Source: WQXF01 sp031553615 (GTDB lineage Bacteria > Bacillota > Clostridia > Christensenellales > Aristaeellaceae). From it: 64,000 nucleotides of DNA. Shown here piece after piece: positions 36,211 to 44,979 of this stretch. The notes under the pieces were generated by a model, which searched no databases, was not told the origin of the DNA, and was given only the letters and a program-made list of their open reading frames with translations. A program made the position numbers and the translations under genes. Location: positions 1 through 64,000 of the forward strand of contig JAVBLJ010000023.1 of the NCBI GenBank assembly GCA_031553615.1, read 5' to 3'. Every line of letters starts with the position of its first letter. Within the stretch, counting starts at the first letter, position 1.

Positions 36211-37242
36211 TCAGAGAACCCGGCAGGATTCCTTGATGACCAGTGAAGGCTTGATCACCGTCAGTTGAGGCGGGCTCTTGCCCTCGATGGCATCCAAAGC
36301 GATGTCGATCAGCATTTTTCCGTACGTTGCATAGTGATAGTTGATGCTGCTGACCGAGGGCATCATGAGATCGGAGATGTAGGAATTATCGAAGCCGATG
36401 AGCGAAAAATCCGCAGGCACCGTAAAGCCTAAACGGGCTATTGCTCGCAGCGCGCCGGCGGCCATCAGGTCGTTGACGCCGATTACCGCGGTGGGCTTCT
36501 CGGCCAGGCTCATCAGCTTATTCATGCCAGAAAAACCTGTAAATTCATCGAATTCCTCGCCCTCAACCACGTACTCCTCGCGTACAGGCAGGCCGTAGGA
36601 GGCCATGGCCGCATAGAACGCCGCCCGCTTTTCCTTCGAAAGCTGAATGTGCGGCGCACAGGTCAGGTAGGCGATGCTGCGATGGCCCAACCCCGCCAAG
36701 TGCGCCACGGCCTGGTGCATGCCGTCGGTATGATCGATGGCGACTTGGTAACAACCGGGCATGGAAACACGCCCGGCGGTGATCACCGGCGTGTGTGCGG
36801 CAATGCGGGCCAGCGTGCTTGCGTAGTACGGGGGCAATTCCGCCCAATCGATGATGCCGCCGGACACGATGATCGCGTCCACCCGTTGCTCCACCATTTT
36901 TTCGAGGAAGGTTACCTCCGATTCCTGCTGCGTCAGGGTGTTGCTCAGCATCAGGGCGTAGCCCCGCTCCAGCGCGGCCCGCTCGCACTCGACAAAAAGG
37001 CTGGCGTAGTACGGGTTGCGCACATCGGAACAGATCATGCCCACCATATGCCGCGTGGTCTCGCTCAGGCTCCGGGCCATAATGTTGGGCGTAAAGTTAT
37101 ATTTTTCAATCAGCGCTTTGATGCGCTCCCGCTTCTCGGGGCGCACGCCGGGCGAGTTGGAAAGCACACGCGATACGGTGGCGGGGGAGACCCCCACCTC
37201 TTGCGCGATATCGTAGATTGTCTTGGCCTTGGATTGATTCAT
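36211..37242 (-). CDS. LacI-family transcriptional regulator
   Basis: 343 residues. The N-terminal helix-turn-helix and hinge (TIYDIAQEVGVSPATVSRVL, then KYNFTPNIMARSL) are followed by a type I periplasmic-binding effector domain (MVGMICSDVRNPYYASLF; FSLIGFDNSYISDLMMPSVS). It lies between the transporter/GH2 operon, on the same strand, and a divergent glycosidase gene. The operators at 35960 and 37287 suggest control of both the transport operon and itself, with an imported sugar as inducer. Confidence 0.92.
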   Translation of the reverse strand: MNQSKAKTIYDIAQEVGVSPATVSRVLSNSPGVRPEKRERIKALIEKYNFTPNIMARSLSETTRHMVGMICSDVRNPYYASLFVECERAALERGYALMLSNTLTQQESEVTFLEKMVEQRVDAIIVSGGIIDWAELPPYYASTLARIAAHTPVITAGRVSMPGCYQVAIDHTDGMHQAVAHLAGLGHRSIAYLTCAPHIQLSKEKRAAFYAAMASYGLPVREEYVVEGEEFDEFTGFSGMNKLMSLAEKPTAVIGVNDLMAAGALRAIARLGFTVPADFSLIGFDNSYISDLMMPSVSSINYHYATYGKMLIDIALDAIEGKSPPQLTVIKPSLVIKESCRVL

Positions 37243-37263
37243 GCGATCACCTCTTCAGCTACC

Positions 37264-37300
37264 ATTATAAGCGTTACTACACGGATTGCAAGCGGTTGCA
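37264..37300 (-). promoter_or_regulatory. lacI-type gene promoter overlapped by an operator-like palindrome
   Basis: Minus strand TTGCAA (37286-37291) and TATAAT (37264-37269). The imperfect palindrome TGCAAGCGGTTGCA (37287-37300) overlaps the -35 box and resembles GCAACCGGTTGC LacI operators, consistent with autoregulation and possibly control of the divergent gene. Confidence 0.55.
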
Positions 37301-37307
37301 GGAGGTG

Positions 37308-37337
37308 TTTCACGAGCGACAACGAATCCTGTATAGT
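37308..37337 (+). promoter_or_regulatory. putative promoter of the divergent glycosidase gene
   Basis: TTTCAC (37308-37313), an 18-bp spacer and TATAGT (37332-37337). It lies just beyond the operator-like palindrome at 37287-37300. Confidence 0.4.
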
Positions 37338-37401
37338 CCCACCAATTCCGTGGATGAATGGGGCGGCTCCATCGTTATGGCGAACGAGAGGGGGATACGG
37401 C

Positions 37402-39264
37402 ATGAACTGCGCGGAGGTCTTTGGCGACAGTGTGCTGATTGGGTTGGAGACGGGGCAGCTTGAGCGGAAAGAGAATGGTTCCATTAGGGTTTGGGCGGAG
37501 CGCACGATTCGCATGACGATGCGATCCGGCCCGGTATTCCTGCTCGCCCGCGAGCGCGGGGAACGGTATGTTCTCACCAACTTGGAGGGAGATACCGCCC
37601 TGGAGGGCGATGAGCGCCTGTGGGTGTTGCCTCCGGCGGGGGAGGATCACCACGCTGCGGAGGTGGTGGCCGGGGGGGCGATCCGGGTATGGTGCTGCGC
37701 GGAGGGCCGCGATTCAAATATCCAAGTGGAGATTTGCGGGCAAGAGTGCGAGATACTGCTTCACGCTGCCAGGCCGCGCGCCGATGTGATGGGAAACAGA
37801 TTTTCGTTTCGCATTCCCAATGGCGAGGCGCTGGAGCGTACGCTTGCGGAATTCTATTGGGGCACCATGCTGCCCAGCGTGATCGAACGCACGCGAGCCA
37901 AGAGCTTTCCGGATGGACGCGGGTACGTGGTCAGCACGCTGCAGGCTGGGCAGTACGCCGGCACCTACCCCGACGTGGATCATGAGTTTCAGTGCAAGGG
38001 TCGTCTGGCGTTGGCGGATGTGTTTGAGGTTGGGGTGGTTCGGCGCATGATCGAGCTGCAGCTGCGGATGATGCGGGAGGACCCGACCGGTCTATGGCGC
38101 AACCCTTGCGCGGTGCAGCCGGACGGCACGCGGGAATACCACGTGCGCCGCAACAGCATGGACGGCTCCACCAATGCCGAGATGTTTTTGGTGACCGGGA
38201 ACGTGGAGGTGCTGGAAAGCGCGTGGCTGCTGTGCGCCCAGACCAAGGATTTCGCATGGCTTTGCGAGCACATCGGGGAGCTTGAGGGCGCGGCTTCGCT
38301 GCTGGAGCACCTGACCGACCGGCATGATCGGCTTTGGTCCGATGTCTATTATGAGGATCAGGTGATGAAGGACGGCGCGGAGTGCATGTCCCAGGCTATG
38401 GCGGCCAACGGCCTGCGGCTCCTGGCGGAGCTGGAGGCGCTGCTTGAGCGCACGGAACAGGCCGCGCACTACCGCGCGCTATCCCAAAGGCTGGGGGAGG
38501 CACTGGTGCGGCCCTTGCCCATGGGCTTTTGGGATGCGGAGCAGTACCGGTTTGCGGATTGGCTCGACCGCAATGGTGTGGTGCATGACCACATCCACCT
38601 GCTGGCAAACGAGTTGCCCGTGCTCTTCGGGTTCGCTTCGCCCGAGCAGACCGAGGCTGTGGGGCGGCTTCTGGAGCAAAACCATGCGGAGCTTCAGCGT
38701 TTCCCCACCTTCCTTTCGCCCTGCATCCAGGATTATACCGAGGGGGAGATCGGCGATGGAGGCCCCTACGATCTGTGCGCCGCCGGTCGATACTGGTGTT
38801 GGGATGCGGCCTACTGGGCCAAGGAAGGCAAAAAACAAATCCTCGCGGAGCAGCTCGCCAAGGTGGCCGCGCAGGCACACCTCGATGGGTACCGCATGGG
38901 CGAGCGGTATGACATGAACCATGTATTCTATATAGATGAAAAGAACTGGCACGGCGCGGCGCACTACTATGAGTACCCCTGCGTGTTTGCCTGGGTACTG
39001 ATGCACGATTATTTGGGGATATCTGCTGATTTGCATGCCGATGTAGTGGTGTGCCCGAGGCTGGATGGCTATGGCTCGGTGCGGCTGGAGGCGCAAGGCA
39101 TCGCGTACGATGCGCAAGCGGATGGGTTTGCGGTCACCAATCTTTTCGAAACGGCGCGAACCATCCAGCTAGAGCTAGGGCATCTGTATCCGAATCAGGC
39201 GGCTCCGATCACGCTTTTGCTTGCCCCCGGGGAGAGCCGGTTGGTGCCTGCTAAGCAGGGATAA
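37402..39264 (+). CDS. putative glycosidase with (alpha/alpha)6-barrel features, family unassigned
   Basis: 620 residues from ATG 37402 (MNCAEVFGDS), preceded by GGGGG; the frame is open far upstream but runs antisense to lacI there. After a beta-rich N-terminal part (about 1-165), the rest has helical repeats with conserved Trp/Tyr/Glu blocks, for example YAGTYPDVDHEFQ, SMDGSTNAEMFLVTG and DAAYWAKEGK, and a beta C-terminus. This resembles six-hairpin glycosidases (GH78-, GH116- or amylo-glucosidase-like), but I cannot place it in a family. Cytoplasmic. Its position next to LacI and two importers supports oligosaccharide breakdown. Catalytic residues are not assigned. Confidence 0.65.
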   Translation: MNCAEVFGDSVLIGLETGQLERKENGSIRVWAERTIRMTMRSGPVFLLARERGERYVLTNLEGDTALEGDERLWVLPPAGEDHHAAEVVAGGAIRVWCCAEGRDSNIQVEICGQECEILLHAARPRADVMGNRFSFRIPNGEALERTLAEFYWGTMLPSVIERTRAKSFPDGRGYVVSTLQAGQYAGTYPDVDHEFQCKGRLALADVFEVGVVRRMIELQLRMMREDPTGLWRNPCAVQPDGTREYHVRRNSMDGSTNAEMFLVTGNVEVLESAWLLCAQTKDFAWLCEHIGELEGAASLLEHLTDRHDRLWSDVYYEDQVMKDGAECMSQAMAANGLRLLAELEALLERTEQAAHYRALSQRLGEALVRPLPMGFWDAEQYRFADWLDRNGVVHDHIHLLANELPVLFGFASPEQTEAVGRLLEQNHAELQRFPTFLSPCIQDYTEGEIGDGGPYDLCAAGRYWCWDAAYWAKEGKKQILAEQLAKVAAQAHLDGYRMGERYDMNHVFYIDEKNWHGAAHYYEYPCVFAWVLMHDYLGISADLHADVVVCPRLDGYGSVRLEAQGIAYDAQADGFAVTNLFETARTIQLELGHLYPNQAAPITLLLAPGESRLVPAKQG

Positions 39265-39650
39265 ACGGCACTTTGCTCAAGATAGACAAGCCGAACGCGC
39301 CCTTGAAGGAAGCTGCTTGTCTGCCTTCGCGGGTGCATAGATCGCCTGATAACAGGAAATCGCCTTCGGGATACAGGAACGCTTTCCCATTGACAAGCGT
39401 TCTTTCATCTGCGCAGGAGGATGTTTTTCTTTAGTTAACATTTCGAGCAATAATGATGAAGATAGTTTGCCAAAGATGCCTAGGAAAAACAAGCGATCGG
39501 AAGATGATTAATAGAAGGTTCGATATTAGGTTTGATGCGCGGCTTGGTGTATTATCTTTCCTTTTTGGTATGAGTGCTGTGATTTTTGGGATGCTTTTTT
39601 GCGCAAAATGTCCTATAGTGAAGCCAACAATCTGAAGGAGGATGTTCTTC
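39265..39650. other. 386-bp intergenic region, AT-richer, no clear gene
   Basis: The first part holds a small hairpin GAACGCTT...AAGCGTTC (39377-39402) followed by TTT, a weak terminator candidate. CAGGAGGATGTTTTTCTTT at 39415-39433 nearly repeats the ribosome site of the next gene (AAGGAGGATGTTCTTCAT). A 60-codon frame (39453-39635) lacks a ribosome site. TATAGT at 39614-39619 could be a -10 box. The minus strand is open for about 60 codons down to 39251 without a usable start and may be a decayed gene. Confidence 0.4.
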
Positions 39651-41285
39651 ATGAAGCTTCTTCGTAGCACGGTCCTGGTTCTGCTGGCATTGTGCCTGGT
39701 TTTGTCCTGCGGCTTCGCTTCCGCGGAAGTGACCGTCGCCCCCATGGAAACCGCGAACGACCCGATCACCTTCGATATCTTCATCCGCGATCCGGGCCAA
39801 GCCCCCAGCAAGGATAACCCTGTGATCAAGAAGATCCAGGAGCTAACCGGCGTGACCATCAACTATGAGTTCCTGGTGGGCGATCTGGCCCAGAAGCAGG
39901 GCGTCATGATCGCGGGCGAAGATTACCCCGATGCGCTGTTCGCGGAAGCCGCGAAGTTCATCGACGCGGGCGCGTTCATCCCGCTGGAGGATCTGCTGCC
40001 CAAGTACCCCAACCTCTGGAAGCTCTATGAGCCGCACATGAAGGAAATGACCGCTGCCGACGGCCACGTGTACATCATGGAATTGTACATGGCCAACAAG
40101 CCGGCCCCGATCTTCCGCGACACCGGCGTGGGCTTCTTCATTCAGAAGGCCGTGCTCGAAGATGCGGGCTACGTCATTCCCAAGACGATTGACGAGTACT
40201 TCACCCTCATCGAGAACTACATGGCGAAGTATCCGGAAATCGACGGCGTAAAGACCATCGGCTTCGAAGTGCTTTGCGATGGATGGCGCGATTTCTGCCT
40301 GCGCAACCCCGCGCAGCACCTGATGGGCGCGGGCAACGATGGCGACGTGTACGTCGACCAGACGACCATGGAAGCGACGCTGTATCAGATCACCGATACC
40401 GCGAAGGCCTACTACAAGAAGCTGAACGATGAGTACCACAAGGGAGTCATCGAGGCCGAGACCTTTACCCAATCCTACGACCAGTACCTCTCGCGCCTTT
40501 CGACCGGCGCTGTGCTGGGCATGTTTGACCAGGATTGGAACTTCCTCCAGGCCAGCGACGTGCTTCGCACCGATGGCAAGGACAACCGCACCTACGTGGC
40601 GGTCCCGATCGCTAACCCCGGCGTGACCGATAGCTACCTCGATGCCCCGAACGGCATCATCACCGGCGTCAACGGCATCGGCATCACCAAGAATTGCGAA
40701 AACCCCGAGCGCCTGTTGGCTTTCTACGATTGGCTGGCTTCCGAGGAAGTGCAGAAGTACTTGCAGTGGGGCGAAGAGGGCATCGATTTTATTACCAACG
40801 ATGCGGGCAAGTACCTCCTGACCGCCGAGCGCCGCGAGACGCTGAAGGATTCTGCGTACCGCCGCGACATGTGGGGCCACACCCTGTGGAACTACTCGCC
40901 GAAGCTCCAGGGCCTGTATGAGGATGGCAACGGCTGCGGCCCGGACAATCAGGCCGAAGAGTTCAAGGCCGGTCTCTCCGAATACGATCAGGCGTTCCTG
41001 ACCGCCTACGGCTTCGATTACTACGCACAGTTGCTCTCTACGCCCGAAATGCGCCCGGCTTACTACCCGGTGTGGGGCATGGTCATCGAAGATGGCAGCG
41101 CCGCCAAGACCGCCAGCACCACCATGGTGGAGACCTGCCGCAAGTACTACCCGCGCCTCGTGCTCTCCGATCCCGCTGAGTTCGACGCGCTGTGGACCGA
41201 GTTTGTGGCCGAGATCGAGAAGGGCGATCCGAAGCCCTATCTGGACGAAGTAAACCGCCAGATCAAGGAAAAGATGGGTCTGTAA
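39651..41285 (+). CDS. oligosaccharide ABC transporter binding protein (family 1, LplA/aldouronate type)
   Basis: 544 residues from ATG 39651 (MKLLRSTVLV), with AAGGAGG about 9 bp upstream. A signal peptide ends either at VLSC (possible lipobox) or near ASA-E. A long family 1 solute-binding protein follows (KDNPVIKKIQELTGVTINYEF opening). Codon use is strongly biased, as for abundant receptors. Operon: receptor, attenuator hairpin, two permeases, GH8. The downstream exo-oligoxylanase suggests that xylo-oligosaccharides are the ligand. Confidence 0.87.
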   Translation: MKLLRSTVLVLLALCLVLSCGFASAEVTVAPMETANDPITFDIFIRDPGQAPSKDNPVIKKIQELTGVTINYEFLVGDLAQKQGVMIAGEDYPDALFAEAAKFIDAGAFIPLEDLLPKYPNLWKLYEPHMKEMTAADGHVYIMELYMANKPAPIFRDTGVGFFIQKAVLEDAGYVIPKTIDEYFTLIENYMAKYPEIDGVKTIGFEVLCDGWRDFCLRNPAQHLMGAGNDGDVYVDQTTMEATLYQITDTAKAYYKKLNDEYHKGVIEAETFTQSYDQYLSRLSTGAVLGMFDQDWNFLQASDVLRTDGKDNRTYVAVPIANPGVTDSYLDAPNGIITGVNGIGITKNCENPERLLAFYDWLASEEVQKYLQWGEEGIDFITNDAGKYLLTAERRETLKDSAYRRDMWGHTLWNYSPKLQGLYEDGNGCGPDNQAEEFKAGLSEYDQAFLTAYGFDYYAQLLSTPEMRPAYYPVWGMVIEDGSAAKTASTTMVETCRKYYPRLVLSDPAEFDALWTEFVAEIEKGDPKPYLDEVNRQIKEKMGL

Positions 41286-41307
41286 TCCACTGCGAATGGA
41301 CACCGGA

Positions 41308-41338
41308 TGGGGGAAGAGGGGTACACCCTCTTCTCCCA
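41308..41338 (+). terminator. attenuating hairpin after the receptor gene
   Basis: GGGGGAAGAGGG pairs with CCCTCTTCTCCC (one G-U pair) and is followed by ATTT. Its position between receptor and permease genes parallels 23620-23688. Confidence 0.8.
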
Positions 41339-41397
41339 TTTCCATAGGTTTAGGCCTGGCTAGGGCTTCGCGAATCTTGCTAGGAGGAGGTGGCGCT

Positions 41398-42360
41398 GTG
41401 CATATCGGCACCAGCTCGCGTAAAACGCCGGAAAGACCAGGAAACGATCGCGCACGGCTTTGGAAACAGTACAAGGCCCAAAAGGTCTTGTTTGCGATGA
41501 GTATACCCTTCGTCATCTATACATTTATATTCAGCTACCTGCCGCTGACCGGCTGGATCATGGCGTTTGAAAACTTCAAACCCGGCAAAGGCTACTGGGG
41601 CTCCAAGTTCGTGGGGCTAGACCACTTCCTGTTCCTCTTTAAGGATGCGGGCTTCTGGCGCGCCATGCGCAATACGCTGGCCATGAGCTGCCTGAACCTG
41701 GTGTTCGGGCTGGTGTTTGCTATCGTGTTTGCGCTGCTGCTCAACGAGGTGCGCCGCACGGGCTTTAAGCGAATCACGCAGACGGTTTCGTATCTTCCGC
41801 ACTTCCTTTCCTGGGTCATCGTCTGCTCGCTGATCTCCAACATTTTCTCCTCATCGGATGGGCTATTTAACAACATCCTCCTGCGGCTGGGGCTCATCGA
41901 CAAGCCGATCCTTTGGTTGGGGGAACAGAAGTATTTCTGGGGGGTCGTCACCTTCTCGCACGTGTGGAAGGAGATGGGCTGGAACTCGATCATCTACATC
42001 GCGGCCATGTCGGGCGTAGACCAGGCGCTGTATGAATCGGCCTCCATCGATGGCGCGAACCGCTACCACAAGATGTGGCACATCACCCTGCCGGGCATCC
42101 GCGCCACCATCATCGTGATTTTGATCATGAACATGGGCTGGATACTCAACGCGGGGTTCGAGGTGCAATACCTGCTGGGGCGCGGGCTGGTGATGGACGT
42201 TTCGGAGACCATCGACATCTTCGTGCTGAAGTACGGCATCAACAACGGCAACTACTCGCTGGCCACCGCGGCGGGCATATTCAAATCGGTGATCAGCCTG
42301 GTGTTGATTGGCATCACCAACTATGCCGCCGGGAAAATGGGCGAAGACACACTGCTATAG
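41398..42360 (+). CDS. carbohydrate ABC transporter permease (LplB-like)
   Basis: 320 residues from GTG 41398, chosen because AGGAGGAGG lies 7-10 bp upstream; an upstream ATG would read through the terminator. Six membrane segments, the first near VLFAMSIPFVIYTFIFSYLP, and EAA loop LYESASIDGANRYHKMWHIT. It pairs with the following permease, 15 bp downstream. No ATPase gene is present. Confidence 0.9.
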   Translation: MHIGTSSRKTPERPGNDRARLWKQYKAQKVLFAMSIPFVIYTFIFSYLPLTGWIMAFENFKPGKGYWGSKFVGLDHFLFLFKDAGFWRAMRNTLAMSCLNLVFGLVFAIVFALLLNEVRRTGFKRITQTVSYLPHFLSWVIVCSLISNIFSSSDGLFNNILLRLGLIDKPILWLGEQKYFWGVVTFSHVWKEMGWNSIIYIAAMSGVDQALYESASIDGANRYHKMWHITLPGIRATIIVILIMNMGWILNAGFEVQYLLGRGLVMDVSETIDIFVLKYGINNGNYSLATAAGIFKSVISLVLIGITNYAAGKMGEDTLL

Positions 42361-42375
42361 AAGGAGGGAAAGGCA

Positions 42376-43302
42376 ATGACTACGAAAACCATGCAAAGGC
42401 GCAAGCGCTACCCGTTTAAGCTCGAACCGATCATTTTCCATTCGCTGAATACGCTGTTTCTGCTTACCGTGATCGCAATCATGCTCTACCCCTTCTGGAA
42501 TACGATCGTGGTTTCATTCAACAGCGCACAGGATACCGTGCGCGGCGGGCTGACTGTGTGGCCCCGCGTGTTCTCGCTATATAATTACGAGACCGTATTC
42601 CGCAACGAGCTGCTGGCCACGGCGGCGATCAATTCGGTGCTGCGCACGCTGATCAGCACCGTGCTGGGCGTGCTGGTCTCGGCTATGCTGGGCTATGTGC
42701 TCTCGCGGCCCGAATTCCTTTGGCGTAAGTTTATGACCCGGTACTTCCTGGTGACGATGTACGTTTCGGCGGGGCTCATCCCCACGTATTTCCTCATCAA
42801 GAACCTAGGGTTGCTCAACAACTTCATGGTTTACATACTGCCCGGGCTGGTGAGCGTGTTCAACATCATCATTGTGCGCACCTACATGCAGTCGCTCCCC
42901 GACAGCTGGGTGGAGGCCGCGCGCATCGACGGCGCGGGGGATTTCCGCATCTTTGCGCGCATCGTGCTGCCCTGCTGCATGCCAGTGCTGGCGACCGTTG
43001 CGCTGTGGGTGGCGGTGGGCAGCTGGAACTCCTGGTTCGATACGTTCATCTACGCTTCCAGCAAGGAATACCTGACGACGCTGCAATACGAGATGATGAA
43101 GATGCTTGCCTCCGCGATGAGCTCCACCACCGCCAAGGATGCGAGCAGCATGTACACCAACACCGGCGCGGCCAACACCATCACACCCGCGGCGATGCGC
43201 GCGGCGATCACGGTGGTGGCCTCGGTGCCGATTCTGGTGGTGTACCCGTTCTTGCAAAAGTATTTCGTCAAGGGCGTGATGATCGGCGCCGTGAAGGGAT
43301 AA
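42376..43302 (+). CDS. carbohydrate ABC transporter permease (LplC/YtcP-like)
   Basis: 308 residues, six membrane segments, EAA loop WVEAARIDGAGDFRIFARIV and C-terminus YPFLQKYFVKGVMIGAVKG. AAGGAGG lies 9 bp before the ATG. Its length and ends match the subunit at 33975-34901, so the two importers are related duplicates. The Lys-Gly-stop end of the gene is the first unit of a tandem array. Confidence 0.92.
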   Translation: MTTKTMQRRKRYPFKLEPIIFHSLNTLFLLTVIAIMLYPFWNTIVVSFNSAQDTVRGGLTVWPRVFSLYNYETVFRNELLATAAINSVLRTLISTVLGVLVSAMLGYVLSRPEFLWRKFMTRYFLVTMYVSAGLIPTYFLIKNLGLLNNFMVYILPGLVSVFNIIIVRTYMQSLPDSWVEAARIDGAGDFRIFARIVLPCCMPVLATVALWVAVGSWNSWFDTFIYASSKEYLTTLQYEMMKMLASAMSSTTAKDASSMYTNTGAANTITPAAMRAAITVVASVPILVVYPFLQKYFVKGVMIGAVKG

Positions 43303-43326
43303 GCAAGGGATGACCAAGGGATAATC
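43294..43326. repeat. tandem array, 3 x 11 bp, copying a stop-codon region
   Basis: AAGGGATAAGC, AAGGGATGACC, AAGGGATAATC. The first unit contains the last two codons and TAA stop of the permease; the next two repeat them, each with another stop triplet in the same place. Confidence 0.8.
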
Positions 43327-43379
43327 GGGGGATCGCAATGGAAATCAAGCGCTGACAAAAGAGAAAGGCGTGAAGTTTT

Positions 43380-44516
43380 ATGGCGGCGAAAGGCGCGTTC
43401 CATACCGGAGAGTACACGAACTATTTCGAGCGCATCGGCATCACCCAAGCGCAGGCCGATGCCCGTGTCTCGGAGTGCTTCCACACCATTTTTTTCGATG
43501 AGCAGGAAAGATTCTACCGCGAGGTGGGTGAGGATTGCGGCTGCTTTGAAGATACCGGCAACAACGACGCGCGCACCGAGGGCATGAGCTACGGCATGAT
43601 GATGTGCGTTCAGATGAACCGAAAGGATCTGTTCGACAAGCTGTGGCGCTTCTCCAAGCGCTACATGCACCACCCGGACGGGAAATACGAGGGATACTTC
43701 GCTTGGTCGGTAAAATTGGATGGTACGCACAACGCGGAAGGACCTGCGCCCGATGGCGAAGAATACTATGCGATGGCACTGTTCATGGCCTCGGCCCGCT
43801 GGGGCGATGGCGAAGGCATTCTGGATTACACGCGGGAGGCGCGCGATATCCTGCGCCACTGTGTGCATCAGCATGAGCTGGTGGCCGATGGGCAACCGAT
43901 GTGGGACCCGGAAAATCACCAGATCAAGTTCGTGCCGGAAGCGCCGTTCTCCGATCCTTCCTACCACCTGCCGCATTTCTACGAGCTGTTTGCCCTACAG
44001 GCCGACGAGGCCGACCGCCCCTTCTGGAAGCAAGCCGCCCAGGCCAGCCGCGCATACATCCCCATGTCTGCCCACCCGGTCACCGGCATGTGCCCGGAGT
44101 ACGCGGAGTTTGACGGCACGATGAAGCTGCTTTTCGGCAAAGTGTTCGAATACTACTCGGATGCCTACCGTGTGGCGATGAACATCGCGCTCGACCATGC
44201 GTGGTTTGGCGACACACCCGAGCTTTCGCAGGTGGCCGATCGGCTGCAAGTTTTCTTTTCGGAGCACACGCAGTTGGGCCAGTACGCGGCCTACCACCTG
44301 GACGGCACGCCCTTTGACGAGGAAGCGATGCATCCCACCGCCATCATCGCCACCAACGCGGCGGCGGGCATTGCGGGGCAGGGCAAGTACGCCGAACAGT
44401 GGCTGCGAGATTTCTGGAACACGCCGCCGAGAAAAGGCGTGCGCCGCTATTACGACAACTGCCTGTACTTTTTCTGCCTGCTGATGCTGACGGGCAACTA
44501 TAGGATATACCGGTAG
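43380..44516 (+). CDS. reducing-end xylose-releasing exo-oligoxylanase, GH8
   Basis: 378 residues. The (alpha/alpha)6 GH8 family is recognisable from NNDARTEGMSYGMMMCV, with the proton donor Glu at about residue 67, and from DGEEYYAMALFMASARWG and HPTAIIATNAA. The length and lack of signal peptide match Rex enzymes, which cut single xyloses from the reducing end of imported xylo-oligosaccharides. GAGAAAGG precedes the ATG. It is the last gene of the 39651-44516 operon and defines its probable substrate. Confidence 0.9.
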   Translation: MAAKGAFHTGEYTNYFERIGITQAQADARVSECFHTIFFDEQERFYREVGEDCGCFEDTGNNDARTEGMSYGMMMCVQMNRKDLFDKLWRFSKRYMHHPDGKYEGYFAWSVKLDGTHNAEGPAPDGEEYYAMALFMASARWGDGEGILDYTREARDILRHCVHQHELVADGQPMWDPENHQIKFVPEAPFSDPSYHLPHFYELFALQADEADRPFWKQAAQASRAYIPMSAHPVTGMCPEYAEFDGTMKLLFGKVFEYYSDAYRVAMNIALDHAWFGDTPELSQVADRLQVFFSEHTQLGQYAAYHLDGTPFDEEAMHPTAIIATNAAAGIAGQGKYAEQWLRDFWNTPPRKGVRRYYDNCLYFFCLLMLTGNYRIYR

Positions 44517-44557
44517 GCTGATGCCGGAAGCCTGGGCTTTGTGGGGGGGGATGGATT

Positions 44558-44812
44558 ATGCAGCCGGTCTGCCGCCGTTGCCTTTTGGCGGACATGGAGG
44601 ATCAGCGGCCGCTCTTTGCGTTGATCCAATCCTACCTCGAAGCGATTCCGGAGGAACAAAAAGCGCCGGAGGCGGTCTACCAAGACCGTCTCCGGCTTTG
44701 CGCGTCCTGCGAACGATTGGCCAGCGGCATGTGCCAGCTTTGCGGTTGCTACGTGGAGGTGCGTGCCGTCAAGGCGCGCCTGCGTTGCCCGGAGGTGCCG
44801 CCGCTCTGGTGA
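44558..44812 (+). CDS. small cysteine-rich protein, DUF6171-like
   Basis: 84 residues with paired cysteines: CRRCLL at the start, CASC near 48-51 and CQLCGC near 59-64, ending CPEVPPLW. The IP-E-E-K and GMCxxCGC blocks match the DUF6171 family of short zinc-ribbon-like proteins in Clostridia; function unknown. It lies 42 bp after the GH8 gene and a GGGGGG run precedes the ATG. It might bind zinc. Confidence 0.7.
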   Translation: MQPVCRRCLLADMEDQRPLFALIQSYLEAIPEEQKAPEAVYQDRLRLCASCERLASGMCQLCGCYVEVRAVKARLRCPEVPPLW

Positions 44813-44878
44813 ATGGAGCCAAGCTGCGCCCTGCATCAATGAAAACAGCAAACACATGCCGACAATGCGGAGAGAGGA

Positions 44879-44907
44879 TTGCCGCCCTGTACAAGCGGAT
44901 GTATAAT
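44879..44907 (+). promoter_or_regulatory. promoter of the aldolase-kinase-dehydrogenase operon
   Basis: TTGCCG (44879-44884), a 17-bp spacer and the perfect TATAAT (44902-44907), 73 bp before the aldolase start. Confidence 0.65.
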
Positions 44908-44979
44908 GCATCTAGATAGCGAGCGGGCCTTGCTTTGTGCATGGGAAAACAAGGGCTTGCTGCGGTAGGAGGGGAAAGA

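Noticed and set aside
39453..39635. 60-codon frame with two CxxC-like motifs and a hydrophobic stretch, ending at the ribosome site of the next gene
   Set aside because: No ribosome site before its ATG, AT-rich composition unlike coding DNA here, and no recognisable family. It may be a leader frame but cannot be supported.
44839..44919. 26-codon frame starting MKTANTCRQCGERIAALY before the aldolase gene
   Set aside because: It runs through the -35 and perfect -10 boxes of the aldolase operon promoter and has no clear ribosome site; its CxxC is probably chance or a trace of duplication from the DUF6171-like gene.
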